Assembly: GCA_947179485.1 (NCBI GenBank)
Contig: OX359249.1
Span: forward strand, 4,588,001-4,652,000
Reading direction: 5' to 3'
DNA from: Allacma fusca
Taxonomy: Eukaryota > Arthropoda > Collembola > Symphypleona > Sminthuridae
Length of the DNA stretch: 64,000 nucleotides
This document shows positions 41,408 to 52,468 of the stretch, one piece after another. The stretch's first letter is position 1; each line of letters begins with the position of its first letter. The notes under the pieces are model-generated. The model worked only from the letters and a program-made list of their open reading frames with translations, was not told where the DNA came from and searched no databases. A program made the translations under genes and the position numbers.

Positions 41408-41979
41408 TTATTTTGTATATAGGAGTATTAGTCTTCTCCATGGGTAATTTATATTAAGATTAACAAATTCTTTCCGTACTTGAGTGATCCAATTATACTT
41501 TTCTAACTTAAAGCTACCATCATTATTAATTTTCTGGTCTAATTTACAGAAATTAAGAAATGCTTGCTTTGGATATCTGGTATCATCCATTTTCAGAATT
41601 TGCATCACGTTTAAATTATTGTTGTTCTTACGCATGTTGAGAAAAGTTTTTGAATTTGTTTCCAATTATTTACTTTGGCACTAATTAGAGTTCCAATTAT
41701 CTGACTACTAGTGGCTCTACCCTTTGATAGGTAATAGGGCAAATTACTTCTGAAGATACCCGTTTTGTTAAATTTAACCCCGAGGTATATATCATCGACT
41801 ATGTCCACTTTCTGAAATTTGTATTCAAATGATAGCCTTGGAGACAAAGCTCTGTGATTTGTGTGAAAAACAACCATTTGGGTTTTTGCTAAATTCACTT
41901 CTAATTGTAGCTCTTTAAAGTATTCTGCCAGGACTAATATGTTACATTTCATGTCGGCCGCAGTTCGAGCCATAAGGAC
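41408..41979 (-). pseudogene. LINE reverse transcriptase, thumb and connection part
   Basis: From 41979 the frame opens with ALVLMARTAADM, which directly continues the YADD-containing palm segment once the inserted element 41980-42811 is disregarded. It proceeds through L.VNLAKTQMVVF (reverse transcriptase motif D/E region). The second piece, 41665-41408, continues in another frame. The breaks make it a pseudogene. Confidence 0.65.
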
Positions 41980-42811
41980 TAAAGCTGTCCATGGGAACGG
42001 AAATTTGGTACCCATACCTGTTCCGGTACCAATTTTTTCAGGAAATAACGCAATGATCCTGTTCCTGTTCCCATAAAAATGGGTACCAATTCAAAGTTCC
42101 TGGACCTGTTCCTGTTCCCATAAAAATGGGTACCAATTCAAAGTTCCTGGACCTGTTCCCTTTCCCAAAAGTACTTAAAGACTAGCAGAAAAGTACAACC
42201 TACACATTTATGCCCCAGGTAACTCTATGCGTCGATTAAAAAAACCAAATGTAAAATCGACTGTATTAAAAATAAATAACAGCACACCATCTCCAATACA
42301 TTTAGCTACTCGAATTTAAATGAGAATTCAGTAACAGTCATTAAATTAATCATCGCAGAGCAAAGTACAGTAGTAACTGAAATTAGTCAAGACAAGTCGC
42401 ACTTTTAATACACTTTTGCTGAACTAATAAGGATAAAAGTACGCTGGAGTTTTCTGAGCTACAATTTTGGGCTAAAGTTGCAGTGTTCTGTTTTTGTCAC
42501 GTGTTAAATAATAAATAATAATTATTTTGTTAGAAAATAACGTGCGAAAGAGTGACTTATTTGACATGTTGCGACGTACTTATAAAATAATATTTTATTT
42601 GTGAGGTATTTTTATATTATAAGCTTCATGTAAATACCAGGTAGGCACAAGTTTTGTTCCTGTTCCCAAACCCGCTTTTGTTCCCATATGTTGGGAAAAA
42701 TTTCTATGTTCCCAAACGTTACCAAAGTGTTTTGGGAACAAAATTTGTATTCCCCCCACCCATTCATGTTCCCAAAAACCTGGGTGTCTCCTGTTCCCAT
42801 GGACAGCACTA
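41980..42811. mobile_element. hAT-like element with GTTCCCA subterminal repeats inside the LINE (832 bp)
   Basis: Inverted termini are TAAAGCTGTCCATGGGAAC at 41980 and the complement of TAGTGCTGTCCATGGGAAC ending at 42811. Flanks are ATAAGGAC (41972-41979) and TTAAGGAC (42812-42819), an 8-bp TSD with one mismatch. GTTCCCA/TGGGAAC motifs and GGTACC cluster near both ends (42000-42180 and 42650-42800). A 47-bp direct repeat lies at 42058-42104 and 42105-42151. No transposase is encoded. Confidence 0.8.
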
Positions 42812-43537
42812 TTAAGGACCATATCGTCCGCATATAACAAAATAAGAATATGCAATGCCGGATTAATTTTAGCGCCTCCTCTACCTTTCTGTACTAATAA
42901 TGCCTCAATACTGTGTATAAACAGTGAAAACAGTAGGGGGCTTAGACTGCATCCTTGGCAATTGAGTTTGTAGTTCCTCCGTCTACTCGGGCCTTTGTAT
43001 TTGCTGGTGAGTATATTTTTGGCAAAATCCGTATGATTTTTCCGCTGATGCCAATTTCCTGGAGCGATTTCCATACAAAAAGTGCTCTATTAATGGGAAA
43101 GCTTGTTTAAAATCAATAAAGAGAGCATATAGCTTGCCTCGTTCTTCATTCAGAGCAATCTGAACAGCAGAGTTTAAAGTATGTATGTGATCCATACAGC
43201 TTCTTCCTCTTCTGAAACCAGCCTGGGCCTCTGGGAGTATTTTGTTAGTTTCGGCCCATTTACTTAACCGGTTCTCAGGCTTCTCCATTATGTGCGTGAA
43301 AAGTTTCATGATTGTATTTGCAAGTGCAATCGGACGAAAGTTATTTGGGTTACTTGCATCACCTTTTTTTAAAATCATCGTTTCTATTTGGCTCCAGTCG
43401 AGTGGAGGGTCTTTGTTTTCGAATATACCATTTAAACTTTGCAATAAGATCTGTTTACCGTTTGGAGGTAGATGCTTTAGGAATTCATTGGTGATCTCAT
43501 CAGGGCCGGCAGCTTTCCTATTTTTGAGATACTTCAA
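42812..43537 (-). pseudogene. LINE reverse transcriptase, finger and palm part
   Basis: The frame 43537-42983 shows KAAGPDEITNEFLK, FRPIALANTIMKLF, AGFRRGRSCMDHIHTL and ALFIDFKQAF, the last holding the motif A aspartate. After a frameshift, the frame ending near 42812 has GCSLSPLLFSLFIHSIEALL (motif B) and LLYADDMVL (motif C, the catalytic YADD). The hAT-like insertion starts right after this motif, so the enzyme is separated from its thumb. Confidence 0.8.
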
Positions 43538-44800
43538 ACCTTCTGATAATTCGCATTCAGTAATAGGTTGATCAAGTGTTTCATGTCGATTGTCGTTTCA
43601 TTGCCCTGAGTATTTAAAAAGGTTTCCCATGTGTGTTTGTCTATGTGATGTTGTATACTCGCTTTCTTTCTAAACACCTTTATGTTTTCCCAAAAATCAG
43701 TAAAATTTGAAGATTCCTCCATCGTTTTTATTTTCGCAAACCAATATTCTTTCTGTGTATTTTTGGTTAGGTTTTTATATTTACGTTTATGAGATATATA
43801 TTGGTGTTTCATTTCTGATGGCCAGTTAAGTTTTTTACATTGCTTTGAAAGGTATATCACTTCTCGTTTTATTTTGATACATTCTTTATTAAACCATGGG
43901 GGTAATCTGGTTTTACCAGTGATTTGGTCATTCGAACGTTGTAGGCTGCTAATTGTATGGATTCTTTTAGCATGGCATAACATTGTTGATAATTTACAGG
44001 TCCAGGTGAGCATTTAAAGGTCTGTTGATATGTTTCTTTTTGTTCGTGTTTCCACTTGAGGGTTTTACGCCCTTGTACTATTTCTGTCTCATTTCTTAAT
44101 TTTATGCTGGTTGGGAGTTCCATTTCAATTTCTCCAATGAAGTGATCAGAGTCAAGTAGAACGTTAAAGAGTAGCTGATTTACTGCTTTAAGAGAATCAT
44201 TATTAATACATACTATGTCAATCACTGGTGCTGATTCTGGTCTTGTAAATTGACCCGGAATATCTCCTTGGACCCTTCCATTCAGCACGCTCATTCCGAA
44301 ATCTTCAAGAACATTGCACAATTGTTTGCCTCTTTTGTCAACTGCACTATCTAGAGATTTTCTCTCGTTCATTACTTTGCTTGAATTAATTGGGAATGTA
44401 ATTTGGTTTAAATTGCCAATTCTGGCATTAAAATTCCCCCTATTATTGTTGTATCCGGCGTATGCTTTATAAGAGAGTCATTAATAATTTGCTGCAGTTC
44501 GTAAATTTCATCTGATCTCTACTCAGCGTTAAAGTAGCAGCTTATTAGAAGAAGCCAGTAGTTTGCCTCACATGATATAAAATTGACAATCCACTTATTT
44601 CCTTTGCAAACTTCACTCATGATTTTGAAACTCGATTTTTTAATTGATGTTATTAGATCTCCACTTGCTCTACCACGGTTATGTGTTCTGGTTGCTTCAC
44701 TATGATATATTAGACAGGCTGGGAAAAGCATTTCTACTTTTTTTAATGTTTTTATCATTATGTTCATGCCACGTTTCATAGAAACATAATATCTAAGTCA
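43538..44800 (-). pseudogene. LINE endonuclease and linker, broken
   Basis: The minus-strand piece 44779-44519 has NRGRASGDL, typical of apurinic-type LINE endonucleases. Piece 44372-43869 continues with SVLNGR, GQFTR, a VIDIVCIN aspartate segment and SDHF near its centre, matching the catalytic C-terminal half of the fold. Piece 44013-43534 has the linker motif PPWFNKEC followed by basic coiled sequence. Frameshifts separate all three. The N-terminal catalytic residues are not visible, so the copy looks 5'-decayed. Confidence 0.7.
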
Positions 44801-44874
44801 TTAAACATCTTTAATATTGATGTTGGTTGTTCAAGCACGTTTCGTATTCCCCTACAGGGTTTTCCCAGTAATAT

Positions 44875-45713
44875 CGATTTTGCAAGGTGTGAAGTGTTTT
44901 GAGGATTCTCAAATGACCTCAGGTGAGACTATTGTGGACTGATGTTATAATTTCTAATTGAAGGGATTTTGGAATGCAGATTTTGAAATATTTGTGGTGT
45001 AATTCAATTTTGATTTGTGTAATACGTCTTTAATTAAAAAATAGTTCCGGAAGGAATTCAAGTAGTTTTCGGTTATATGATTTACGATGGATTTTAATTG
45101 TGTCCAGTCTTTGATGTTTGATGAGTCTGTGTTTCTGGTTTATTAGGGGGTATGGCGATTGATAGCAATTGATCTTTAGGAACATCTTCTTCAATTGATG
45201 TTAATTCTGATACGAGGTTCTTGGAGAGTACATCTACATGTGCGCGCATCTTCCCCGAATTATAGATTACTTCGAAGTCGTATTCTTGTAATCTTAAAGC
45301 TCATCTTGAAAGTCTCTGTTTTCAATTCTTTTGTTCTCATTAAATTGCATAATGAGCAATGATCTATAACGACTCTAAAATGTTTTCCAAAAATGTAAGG
45401 ACTGGCTTTTTCGATTCCGTATGCGACTGTTAGATATTCTATGTGTGTAATTGCCCAATTCTTTTCATTTTTGTTTAAACTTGTGGACAAATAAGCGGTG
45501 GGGTTTCGAATGTTGTTTAGTGTCTGCATGATTATACAGCCTATTCCATATAGAGAACTTCCATCTGTATGTATTTCTATTTCGGCGTCTGCATTATAGT
45601 GGTCGAGAACTGGTGCCAAAGTTATTTTTGTCTTCACTAACTCATGTTGGGATCCCATACGAAAGGTTTGGTTTTCTGGAGTAGTGGATTCAAAGCAAAG
45701 GTGATTGTAGCAA
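44875..45713 (-). pseudogene. Ty3/gypsy-type RNase H fragment
   Basis: The frame 45658-45260 has APVLDHYNADAEIEIHTDGS, then GIGCIIMQ, AYLSTSLNKNEKNWAITHIE and VVIDHCSL, the ordered motifs of a gypsy reverse-transcriptase-linked RNase H. The TDG aspartate is present. A PFVW segment just upstream (about 45665) belongs to the end of the reverse transcriptase domain in another frame. Nothing recognisable remains above 45713, so the 5' part of the element is missing. The LINE at 40779-44864 separates this fragment from its integrase. Confidence 0.75.
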
Positions 45714-47489
45714 AATTATACATTTTCTATAATATGAACATAGTGTACATTAGGTAAGTAGTAACCTAGTAACATTGAAAACACGGCAAACAATAGGAAG
45801 TTTTTGACTCTTTGTTTTGCGTATGTAGCATGTAGCATATTTATGGAGGGTGGGGCTAGCGACTAGAAACAACTTCAACGTATGATATCAAATGCTAATT
45901 GAATATTCTGTCTCATAATTCTTGTGTACTTACAGAACCTTCGCCACCAGCGTGCAAAGTTTGCATTCGTGTTGATGAAAATTTGAGGTCATTCTGGGAA
46001 TTATAACATTATAAACTATTTACGGACACAGAACCAGCATTCTCGCGTATTCTCCGCACGTAATTAGAGTAATTAGTGAGCGTATGGGGGGCAAGTTGGA
46101 ATTGGAATGAATGTCAATTTTTAGTTACGGCGTTAGTAAAATATACATATATGCGAAATTAGTTGAATTTTCATAACAGTAGCTACAATAGTAAGTGCAG
46201 TTTTATATCTCTCATTTTTGACAAAATTTCTGTATGTCAATTTCTTTAGCTGACTTCTCATTCAGAATCTAACGGGGAATCGGGTGAAAATATTTTCGGA
46301 ACCCAAATTTCAATATTTGTGACTCAAAGCTCAATGTTTTCTTAACCTCTCTTTCAACCTCTTACACCACCCTATGTAATTGCGAAATTTAAAAAGGAAT
46401 CGAAGATACTTGCTTAGATTTTTAAAGCTTAAGGCCATGTTAGAATCAATTATTGATTATATGGTTTCCAAAAAGAACTGGTACTATAACTCGTATGCGG
46501 GACTTTGAGTCTGAACTACTCCCGTTCTTCCATCTAATGGTGTATTAATTGGTGTGACTACAACGAATTATTCTAAGAAACTTAAGCACCGAAAAATACA
46601 CATTTCTTCTAATTTTTCTATTTCAATTCCAATTTTTCAGAAGATTACTTTACTGGATCCATATAATCTTGAGCATGTTACAATCTCAAAGCCATTAGTT
46701 CTTACAATTAGTTTTATAATATGTCATTAGAAGTAATATCTTAAATGAACGAAAACTTTGAATATGCAATTACGCATTTTGTACACAAGTAATTCGCATG
46801 TACGGATGTAATGTAGATCAATTGCTTCACATCAAACTTGACCAGGAAAACTTGCTTTTAGTTCTATCGTCTTGTAAAAACATATTTCCATTCTTTTGAA
46901 TAACTTGCTACTAAGCTACGAGTGCTTGAAACTGATACTTCACGGTAAATTGGTAGTCAAATGCAAATGAAGCAAAAATACACTTTTAGTTCAATAGTTC
47001 CTAAGCATGAGCTTGAGTTGAAATTCTGGGAATGCGCGGTGTTGCTGCTAAATGACTGGCATTCCCAGTTACTATGGTTTCTGCGAATTTAATGCATTGG
47101 AGATTTGTTATTTCTTCAGAAATAGGAATATTGTTATGAGTTGTGTTGAAGATTAGATTACACCATAGAAATTAACCATAGACACTGAAGGCATTTGTTA
47201 CATTTGAATACATATATACAATTTTAGTGCATAAGAGTCTCATAGATGGCGCATATGTATAGTACGTATAACATATGCTAGACTAATTATCCGAAGTTGG
47301 ACTAAGATACCCGGGTAGTATACCTAATGTCTAAAGGTGTCAATACCACTAAAAGCTTTCCATATATGTAGTATTTGATTTTAAGAGGGATAAATGAAAA
47401 TGTTGGTGTTCGTTTATTAAATAAATTTAGTGACAGTAGAAAAAGTATGTATAGTGTTGAAGTTACTATTATAGTCTCAGATTTTTAAA
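45714..47489. other. Intergenic, no gene seen
   Basis: About 1.8 kb of AT-rich sequence with no convincing coding frame or repeat. It is the last clearly nuclear-looking DNA before the mitochondrial segment. The junction lies somewhere near 47395-47492, since the trnF and nad5 expected upstream of trnE are not seen. Confidence 0.5.
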
Positions 47490-47492
47490 TAA

Positions 47493-47556
47493 ATCAAAAA
47501 GAATTAATTTCTATTAAAGTATTGAAAATACTTTGTTTTTTTTAAACTATGATGAT
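47493..47556 (-). tRNA. trnE: Mitochondrial tRNA-Glu (TTC)
   Basis: On the minus strand the AGTTTAAAAAAAACA D-arm typical of arthropod trnE precedes a stem AAGTA, loop TTTTCAA and stem TACTT, giving anticodon TTC. It sits after trnS1, as in the ancestral order. The acceptor stem pairs imperfectly because the mitochondrial homology ends about here. Read on the plus strand the same stem-loop would give GAA (Phe). Confidence 0.65.
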
Positions 47557-47561
47557 AAAAA

Positions 47562-47624
47562 AGAAATGAGAATTTAACTCATAAATTGTTAAGTTAGCGG
47601 CTTAAAATTGTATCAACTCTCTTT
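47562..47624 (-). tRNA. trnS1: Mitochondrial tRNA-Ser1 (GCT)
   Basis: Anticodon stem TTAAG, loop CCGCTAA and stem CTTAA, followed by a T-arm ATGAGTTAAATTCTCAT. No normal D-arm is present, as usual for metazoan trnS1. Boundaries are approximate. Confidence 0.8.
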
Positions 47625-47625
47625 A

Positions 47626-47689
47626 TTTTAAGGTGCTTAACACACTTATGTTCATTAACAGTGAATAACTATAAATTAGTTTCTTAAAA
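47626..47689 (-). tRNA. trnN: Mitochondrial tRNA-Asn (GTT)
   Basis: Acceptor ends TTTTAAG and CTTAAAA pair perfectly. The anticodon loop CTGTTAA is closed by TTCA/TGAA. Confidence 0.85.
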
Positions 47690-47690
47690 T

Positions 47691-47753
47691 TAAAAAGGAA
47701 ATAATTAATTTCTTCTTTCAGGTCGAAACTGAATACAATATTGCTTCTTTTTA
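47691..47753 (-). tRNA. trnR: Mitochondrial tRNA-Arg (TCG)
   Basis: Acceptor TAAAAAG pairs with CTTTTTA. The anticodon region TTCAGTTTCGACCTGAA carries TCG. It lies in the ancestral A-R-N-S1-E cluster. Confidence 0.85.
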
Positions 47754-47756
47754 TTT

Positions 47757-47823
47757 AAAATAGACTCTTTATTTTGAGCACCTTTTAATTGCAATTTAAA
47801 TATTATTAAATAACTACTATTCT
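47757..47823 (-). tRNA. trnA: Mitochondrial tRNA-Ala (TGC)
   Basis: Anticodon stem TTTAA, loop ATTGCAA and stem TTAAA. Acceptor AGAATAG pairs with CTATTTT using G-T pairs. It abuts the nad3 stop codon. Confidence 0.8.
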
Positions 47824-48170
47824 TATTTAGCTCAGTCTAATGACCCCTCTTTCCATTCATGAAGTACTCCTAGAATTAAAATAATTATAAAAAATTCTGA
47901 GATGAATAGTCAGATTTTTGTAGAGATAAACTTCATAATTAATGGTAGAGGTAAAATTAATGTAATTTCTACATCAAAGATTAAAAAAATTATTGCAATT
48001 AAAAAAAATTGTATAGAGAAGGGTAAACGTGAAGAAGATTTAGGGTCATACCCACACTCAAATGCTGATGACTTTTCTCGTGAAAATATTTTCTTAATTG
48101 AGATTAATGAGTTTACAATTATTAGAAATGAAGAAACCACTAAAGTTAATATTATAATTAATATTATTAT
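47823..48170 (-). CDS. nad3: NADH dehydrogenase subunit 3
   Basis: Membrane subunit of respiratory complex I. In the invertebrate mitochondrial code the frame runs from ATA at 48170 (the first start after an in-frame TAG) to TAA at 47823, 115 residues, close to the family's usual 117. The conserved loop [10 protein letters not shown] and the C-terminal [12 protein letters not shown] are present, with TGA read as Trp. The start overlaps trnG by one base. I saw no internal stop. The frame is closed under the standard code because of TGA codons. Confidence 0.93.
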
Positions 48171-48231
48171 ACTTCCCTATTTAATTGGACTTTTTAATTG
48201 GAAATTAAATTTACTTTTTATAATAGAAGTA
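48170..48231 (-). tRNA. trnG: Mitochondrial tRNA-Gly (TCC)
   Basis: Acceptor TACTTCT pairs with GGAAGTA through G-T pairs. The anticodon loop TTTCCAA carries TCC. It is located between cox3 and nad3 as in the ancestral order. Confidence 0.85.
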
Positions 48232-48234
48232 TAT

Positions 48235-49023
48235 TTATGCACCTCATCAGTATACATTAATATATAGGAATAGCCATACTACGTCAACAAAATGTCAATA
48301 TCATGCGGCTGCTTCAAATCCGAAGTGATGGTATCTAGAGAAGTGATTTTTTATTAATCGAATTAGTGAAATAAATAAAAATGTTGTTCCTACAATTACG
48401 TGAATTCCGTGAAATCCTGTTGCTATAAAAAATGTTGAACCATAAACAGAGTCAGCTATTGAAAAAGGTGCTTCTCAATATTCAAGAGCTTGAAGACAAG
48501 AAAAGTATAAACCTAAAATGACTGTTAGCATAAGTCTTTTTTTAGAGTGGGCTATGGTTTTTTCTAAAATTCTGTGGTGAGCGTAGGTTACACTTACTCC
48601 AGATGATAGAAGGATAATTGTGTTTAGAAGAGGAATTTGTATAGGGTTAAATGGCTGAATTCCTATGGGTGGTCATTGTATACCTAATTCGATACTAGGT
48701 GATAATCTTCTGTGAAAAAATGCTCAGAAAAATGATAGAAAGAAAAATACTTCTGAAATAATAAATAGTACTATGCCTAGTTTCATACCCGATAAAACTT
48801 TTTTTGTGTGAAGGCCTTGATAAGTTCTTTCTCGTGAGATATCCCGCCATCACTGGAATGATGAAATTACGGTGATTAATAAACCAATAATTAATAAATT
48901 AATATTAAATTGATTAAATCATTTTACTAACCCAGTGGTTATTACCAATGCTCCAATAGATGTGGATAAAGGTCATGGTCTTATATCAACTATATGAAAT
49001 GGACGTTTTTTTACAACTATCAT
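48235..49023 (-). CDS. cox3: Cytochrome c oxidase subunit 3
   Basis: Core membrane subunit of complex IV. Starts with ATG at 49023, three bases past the atp6 stop, and ends with TAA at 48235, 262 residues, the family's normal size. Landmarks are KRPFHMVDMSPWPLS at the N-terminus, the WWRD and [18 protein letters not shown] blocks, [11 protein letters not shown], and the C-terminal [18 protein letters not shown]. The many TGA codons read as Trp show it is mitochondrially coded. No frameshift or stop was found. Confidence 0.95.
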
Positions 49024-49026
49024 AAT

Positions 49027-49704
49027 TTAATGGTGTACCTCTCTTATGTAAAGAGTTATTAAAATAACGAATACGTAAGCTTGGATAATTGTTACTGCTA
49101 CTTCTAGGATGGTTAATAAAATGAAGGCATTTATAACCCCTATTAGAGAGATTGAGGTTGATACGGCAGCTTGTCTTCCTACTAGTGTTATTAGAAGGTG
49201 GCCTGCAATTATGTTTGCTGTTAGCCGTACGGCTAAAGTTAGAGGTCGAATTAGATTACTAATTGTTTCAATGAATACTATAAATATTATAAGTGGGGTT
49301 GGTGTTCCCTGTGGAACTAGGTGAGCTAGCATATCAATGGTTTTATTAAACCAGCCAAATACTATTAAAGAGATTCATAGGGGTAAAGCTATGGCCAGTG
49401 TTATAGATATGTGTCTTGATGCCGTAAAGATATAAGGAAGTATACCTAAAGAGTTATTTGTAATAATGAATATAAATAGAGTAATTATGAAAATAGAAGT
49501 CCCTAGAGGTGACCTTTTTCCTAATGTTACTTTAATTTCTTTATGAAGAATGTTTATTGTTTTTGCTAAAAATATATTTAAGTTATTGGGAATAACTCAG
49601 TACATAGGATATATTATAACTATAATTATTAGTATTGATGTTCAATTTAGTGAAAGTCTATTAGATGTAGCTGGGTCAAAAATTGAAAATAGATTAGTTA
49701 TCAT
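49027..49704 (-). CDS. atp6: ATP synthase subunit 6 (subunit a)
   Basis: Proton-channel subunit of the F0 sector in the inner mitochondrial membrane. I chose the ATG at 49704 because it gives the classic ATGATAA overlap with atp8 and the N-terminus MMTNLFSIFDPATS; an ATG at 49710 is also in frame. It ends at TAA 49027, 225 residues. The essential Arg segment is visible as LTLAVRLTANIIAGHLL, and the second conserved helix as LEVAVTIIQAYVF. Intact throughout. Confidence 0.94.
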
Positions 49705-49862
49705 AGTCATGTTTTGTTAAAATTTTTGTTAATTAAGTTTTTATTATTAGTTAAATTTTTTTTATTAAATATTGTGAAGTACACTTTTGTTAAAATAACA
49801 AATCTAACTATAGAAGATATAGTAAAAATTAGATTTCATATTATTGGTGCTATTTGAGGAAT
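49698..49862 (-). CDS. atp8: ATP synthase subunit 8
   Basis: Small membrane subunit of F0. It starts with ATT at 49862, reads IPQMAPMMW (the conserved N-terminal MPQMxPxxW pattern), and ends TGG-like TGA then TAA at 49698 in the ATGATAA overlap with atp6. Length is 54 residues, normal for arthropods. One hydrophobic helix is followed by a Lys/Asn-rich tail. It lies directly after trnK, with no trnD between. Confidence 0.88.
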
Positions 49863-49867
49863 TTTAT

Positions 49868-49932
49868 CATTAAGGATTAATACAATCGTAGGATGACTTA
49901 AAAGGTCATTACCTTATCTCGGTCACTTAATG
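49868..49932 (-). tRNA. trnK: Mitochondrial tRNA-Lys (TTT anticodon)
   Basis: Acceptor CATTAAG pairs perfectly with CTTAATG. The anticodon stem ATGAC/GTCAT closes the loop CTTTTAA, so the anticodon is TTT rather than the CTT usual in arthropods. trnD, which normally follows, is absent. Confidence 0.85.
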
Positions 49933-50621
49933 TATTTTTTAAATGATCTAATTCATTTCTTGAAGAATTCGGTATAAGTTGCTTCTACCGTAATAGGCAT
50001 AAATCTGTGATTTGCCCCACAAATTTCTGAGCATTGTCCATAAAATAGTCCTGGGTAGTTAATTAAGAATCTTACTTGGTTAAGGCGTCCTGGAATTGCG
50101 TCGGCCTTTACACCTAGTGAAGGCACAGCTCATGAATGAATAACGTCCGCTGACGAAATCAAGTTACGTACTTGAGTATTAAAAGGAATTACAACACGAT
50201 TATCCGTGTCTAGGAGGCGGAACTGATTTGATTTAAGTTCTTGAGACGGTACTATGAAGGATTCAAATTCGATGTTTTGAGTAAAGTCTGAATATTCATA
50301 AGACCAATATCATTGGTGACCGATAGTTTTTAAGGTAATATCAGGATTATAAACTTCATCAATAAGATATAAAATACGAATAGAAGGTAGCCCAATAAAT
50401 AAAAGAACTAATGCTGGGGCTAAAGTTCAAAATAGTTCTAGTGATTGTGACTCAAGGAGTTGTGTATTAATATTATTATTAGTAATAGTCTTAATTAGTT
50501 TAAATCTAACTACGGTTATAACTAGGATAAGAATAGATAAAGCATGGTTGTGAAAAAAAATTAATTGTTCTATAAGAGGGGAAGCGGCATTTTGAAAGCC
50601 AAGTGCTATTCATGTTGGTAT
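49933..50621 (-). CDS. cox2: Cytochrome c oxidase subunit 2
   Basis: CuA-bearing subunit of complex IV. It starts at ATA 50621 ([19 protein letters not shown]) and ends with an incomplete TA stop abutting trnK, presumably completed by polyadenylation; 229 residues. The CuA ligands are seen in [14 protein letters not shown], and the aromatic HQWYWSYEY loop is present. I read the whole frame in the mitochondrial code and found no stop or frameshift. Confidence 0.94.
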
Positions 50622-50687
50622 TTCTAACTAGAAATTTATTTCTATAGATGAATTTTAAGTTCATTACATTTGTCTGTCAAGATAGAA
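50622..50687 (-). tRNA. trnL2: Mitochondrial tRNA-Leu2 (TAA)
   Basis: Anticodon stem ATGAA, loop CTTAAAA and stem TTCAT, anticodon TAA. Acceptor TCTATCT pairs with AGTTAGA with one mismatch. It is located between cox1 and cox2, the hexapod and crustacean position. Confidence 0.85.
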
Positions 50688-50688
50688 T

Positions 50689-52221
<1,533 letters not shown>

Positions 52222-52241
52222 ATTTTAATAAAATTAATTGT

Positions 52242-52300
52242 TAATGGGGTTAGATTTTCTAAAGAATTGCAAATTCTTTATTATGGTTAATCAACCATTA
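52242..52300 (+). tRNA. trnC: Mitochondrial tRNA-Cys (GCA)
   Basis: Anticodon stem AAGAA, loop TTGCAAA and stem TTCTT. Acceptor TAATGG pairs with CCATTA. It is next to cox1, where the ancestral order has trnY. Confidence 0.85.
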
Positions 52301-52312
52301 GCCCTTATAATT

Positions 52313-52380
52313 AAAACTTGAAAGATTGGTACTTTTATTTTAAACTTTGAAGGTTTAAAGTTTTTTTAACTTAAAGTTTT
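52313..52380 (-). tRNA. trnW: Mitochondrial tRNA-Trp (TCA)
   Basis: Acceptor AAAACTT pairs perfectly with AAGTTTT. The anticodon loop CTTCAAA gives TCA, as needed to read TGA as Trp. It lies between trnC and trnY. Confidence 0.87.
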
Positions 52381-52389
52381 TCCTTCATG

Positions 52390-52453
52390 AATAAGATGTC
52401 TGATTAAGGTGTTAAACTGTAAATTTAATTATGGGCACAATAGCTCTCTTGTT
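52390..52453 (+). tRNA. trnY: Mitochondrial tRNA-Tyr (GTA)
   Basis: Anticodon stem TTAAA, loop CTGTAAA and stem TTTAA, anticodon GTA. Acceptor AATAAGA pairs with TCTTGTT through a G-T. Its position beside nad2 is derived. Confidence 0.82.
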
Positions 52454-52468
52454 ACTGTAAGTTAAGTC

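Larger units (their letters stand above)
40779..44864 (-). mobile_element. APE-type LINE inserted in the gypsy element
   Basis: A non-LTR retrotransposon of about 4.1 kb, of which 832 bp is a later insertion. The minus-strand order is endonuclease, linker, reverse transcriptase, C-terminal Cys/His motif, 3' UTR and an (AATA)n tail at about 40779-40796. The 10-bp target duplication CCAGTAATAT is at 40769-40778 and 44865-44874. The 5' part of the endonuclease is missing or decayed and several frameshifts are present. The LINE clade is not resolved; Jockey, CR1 or R1-like is possible. Confidence 0.8.

Noticed and set aside
47902-48267. Plus-strand 121-codon frame
   Set aside because: Antisense to nad3 and trnG; its openness comes from AT-rich codon use.
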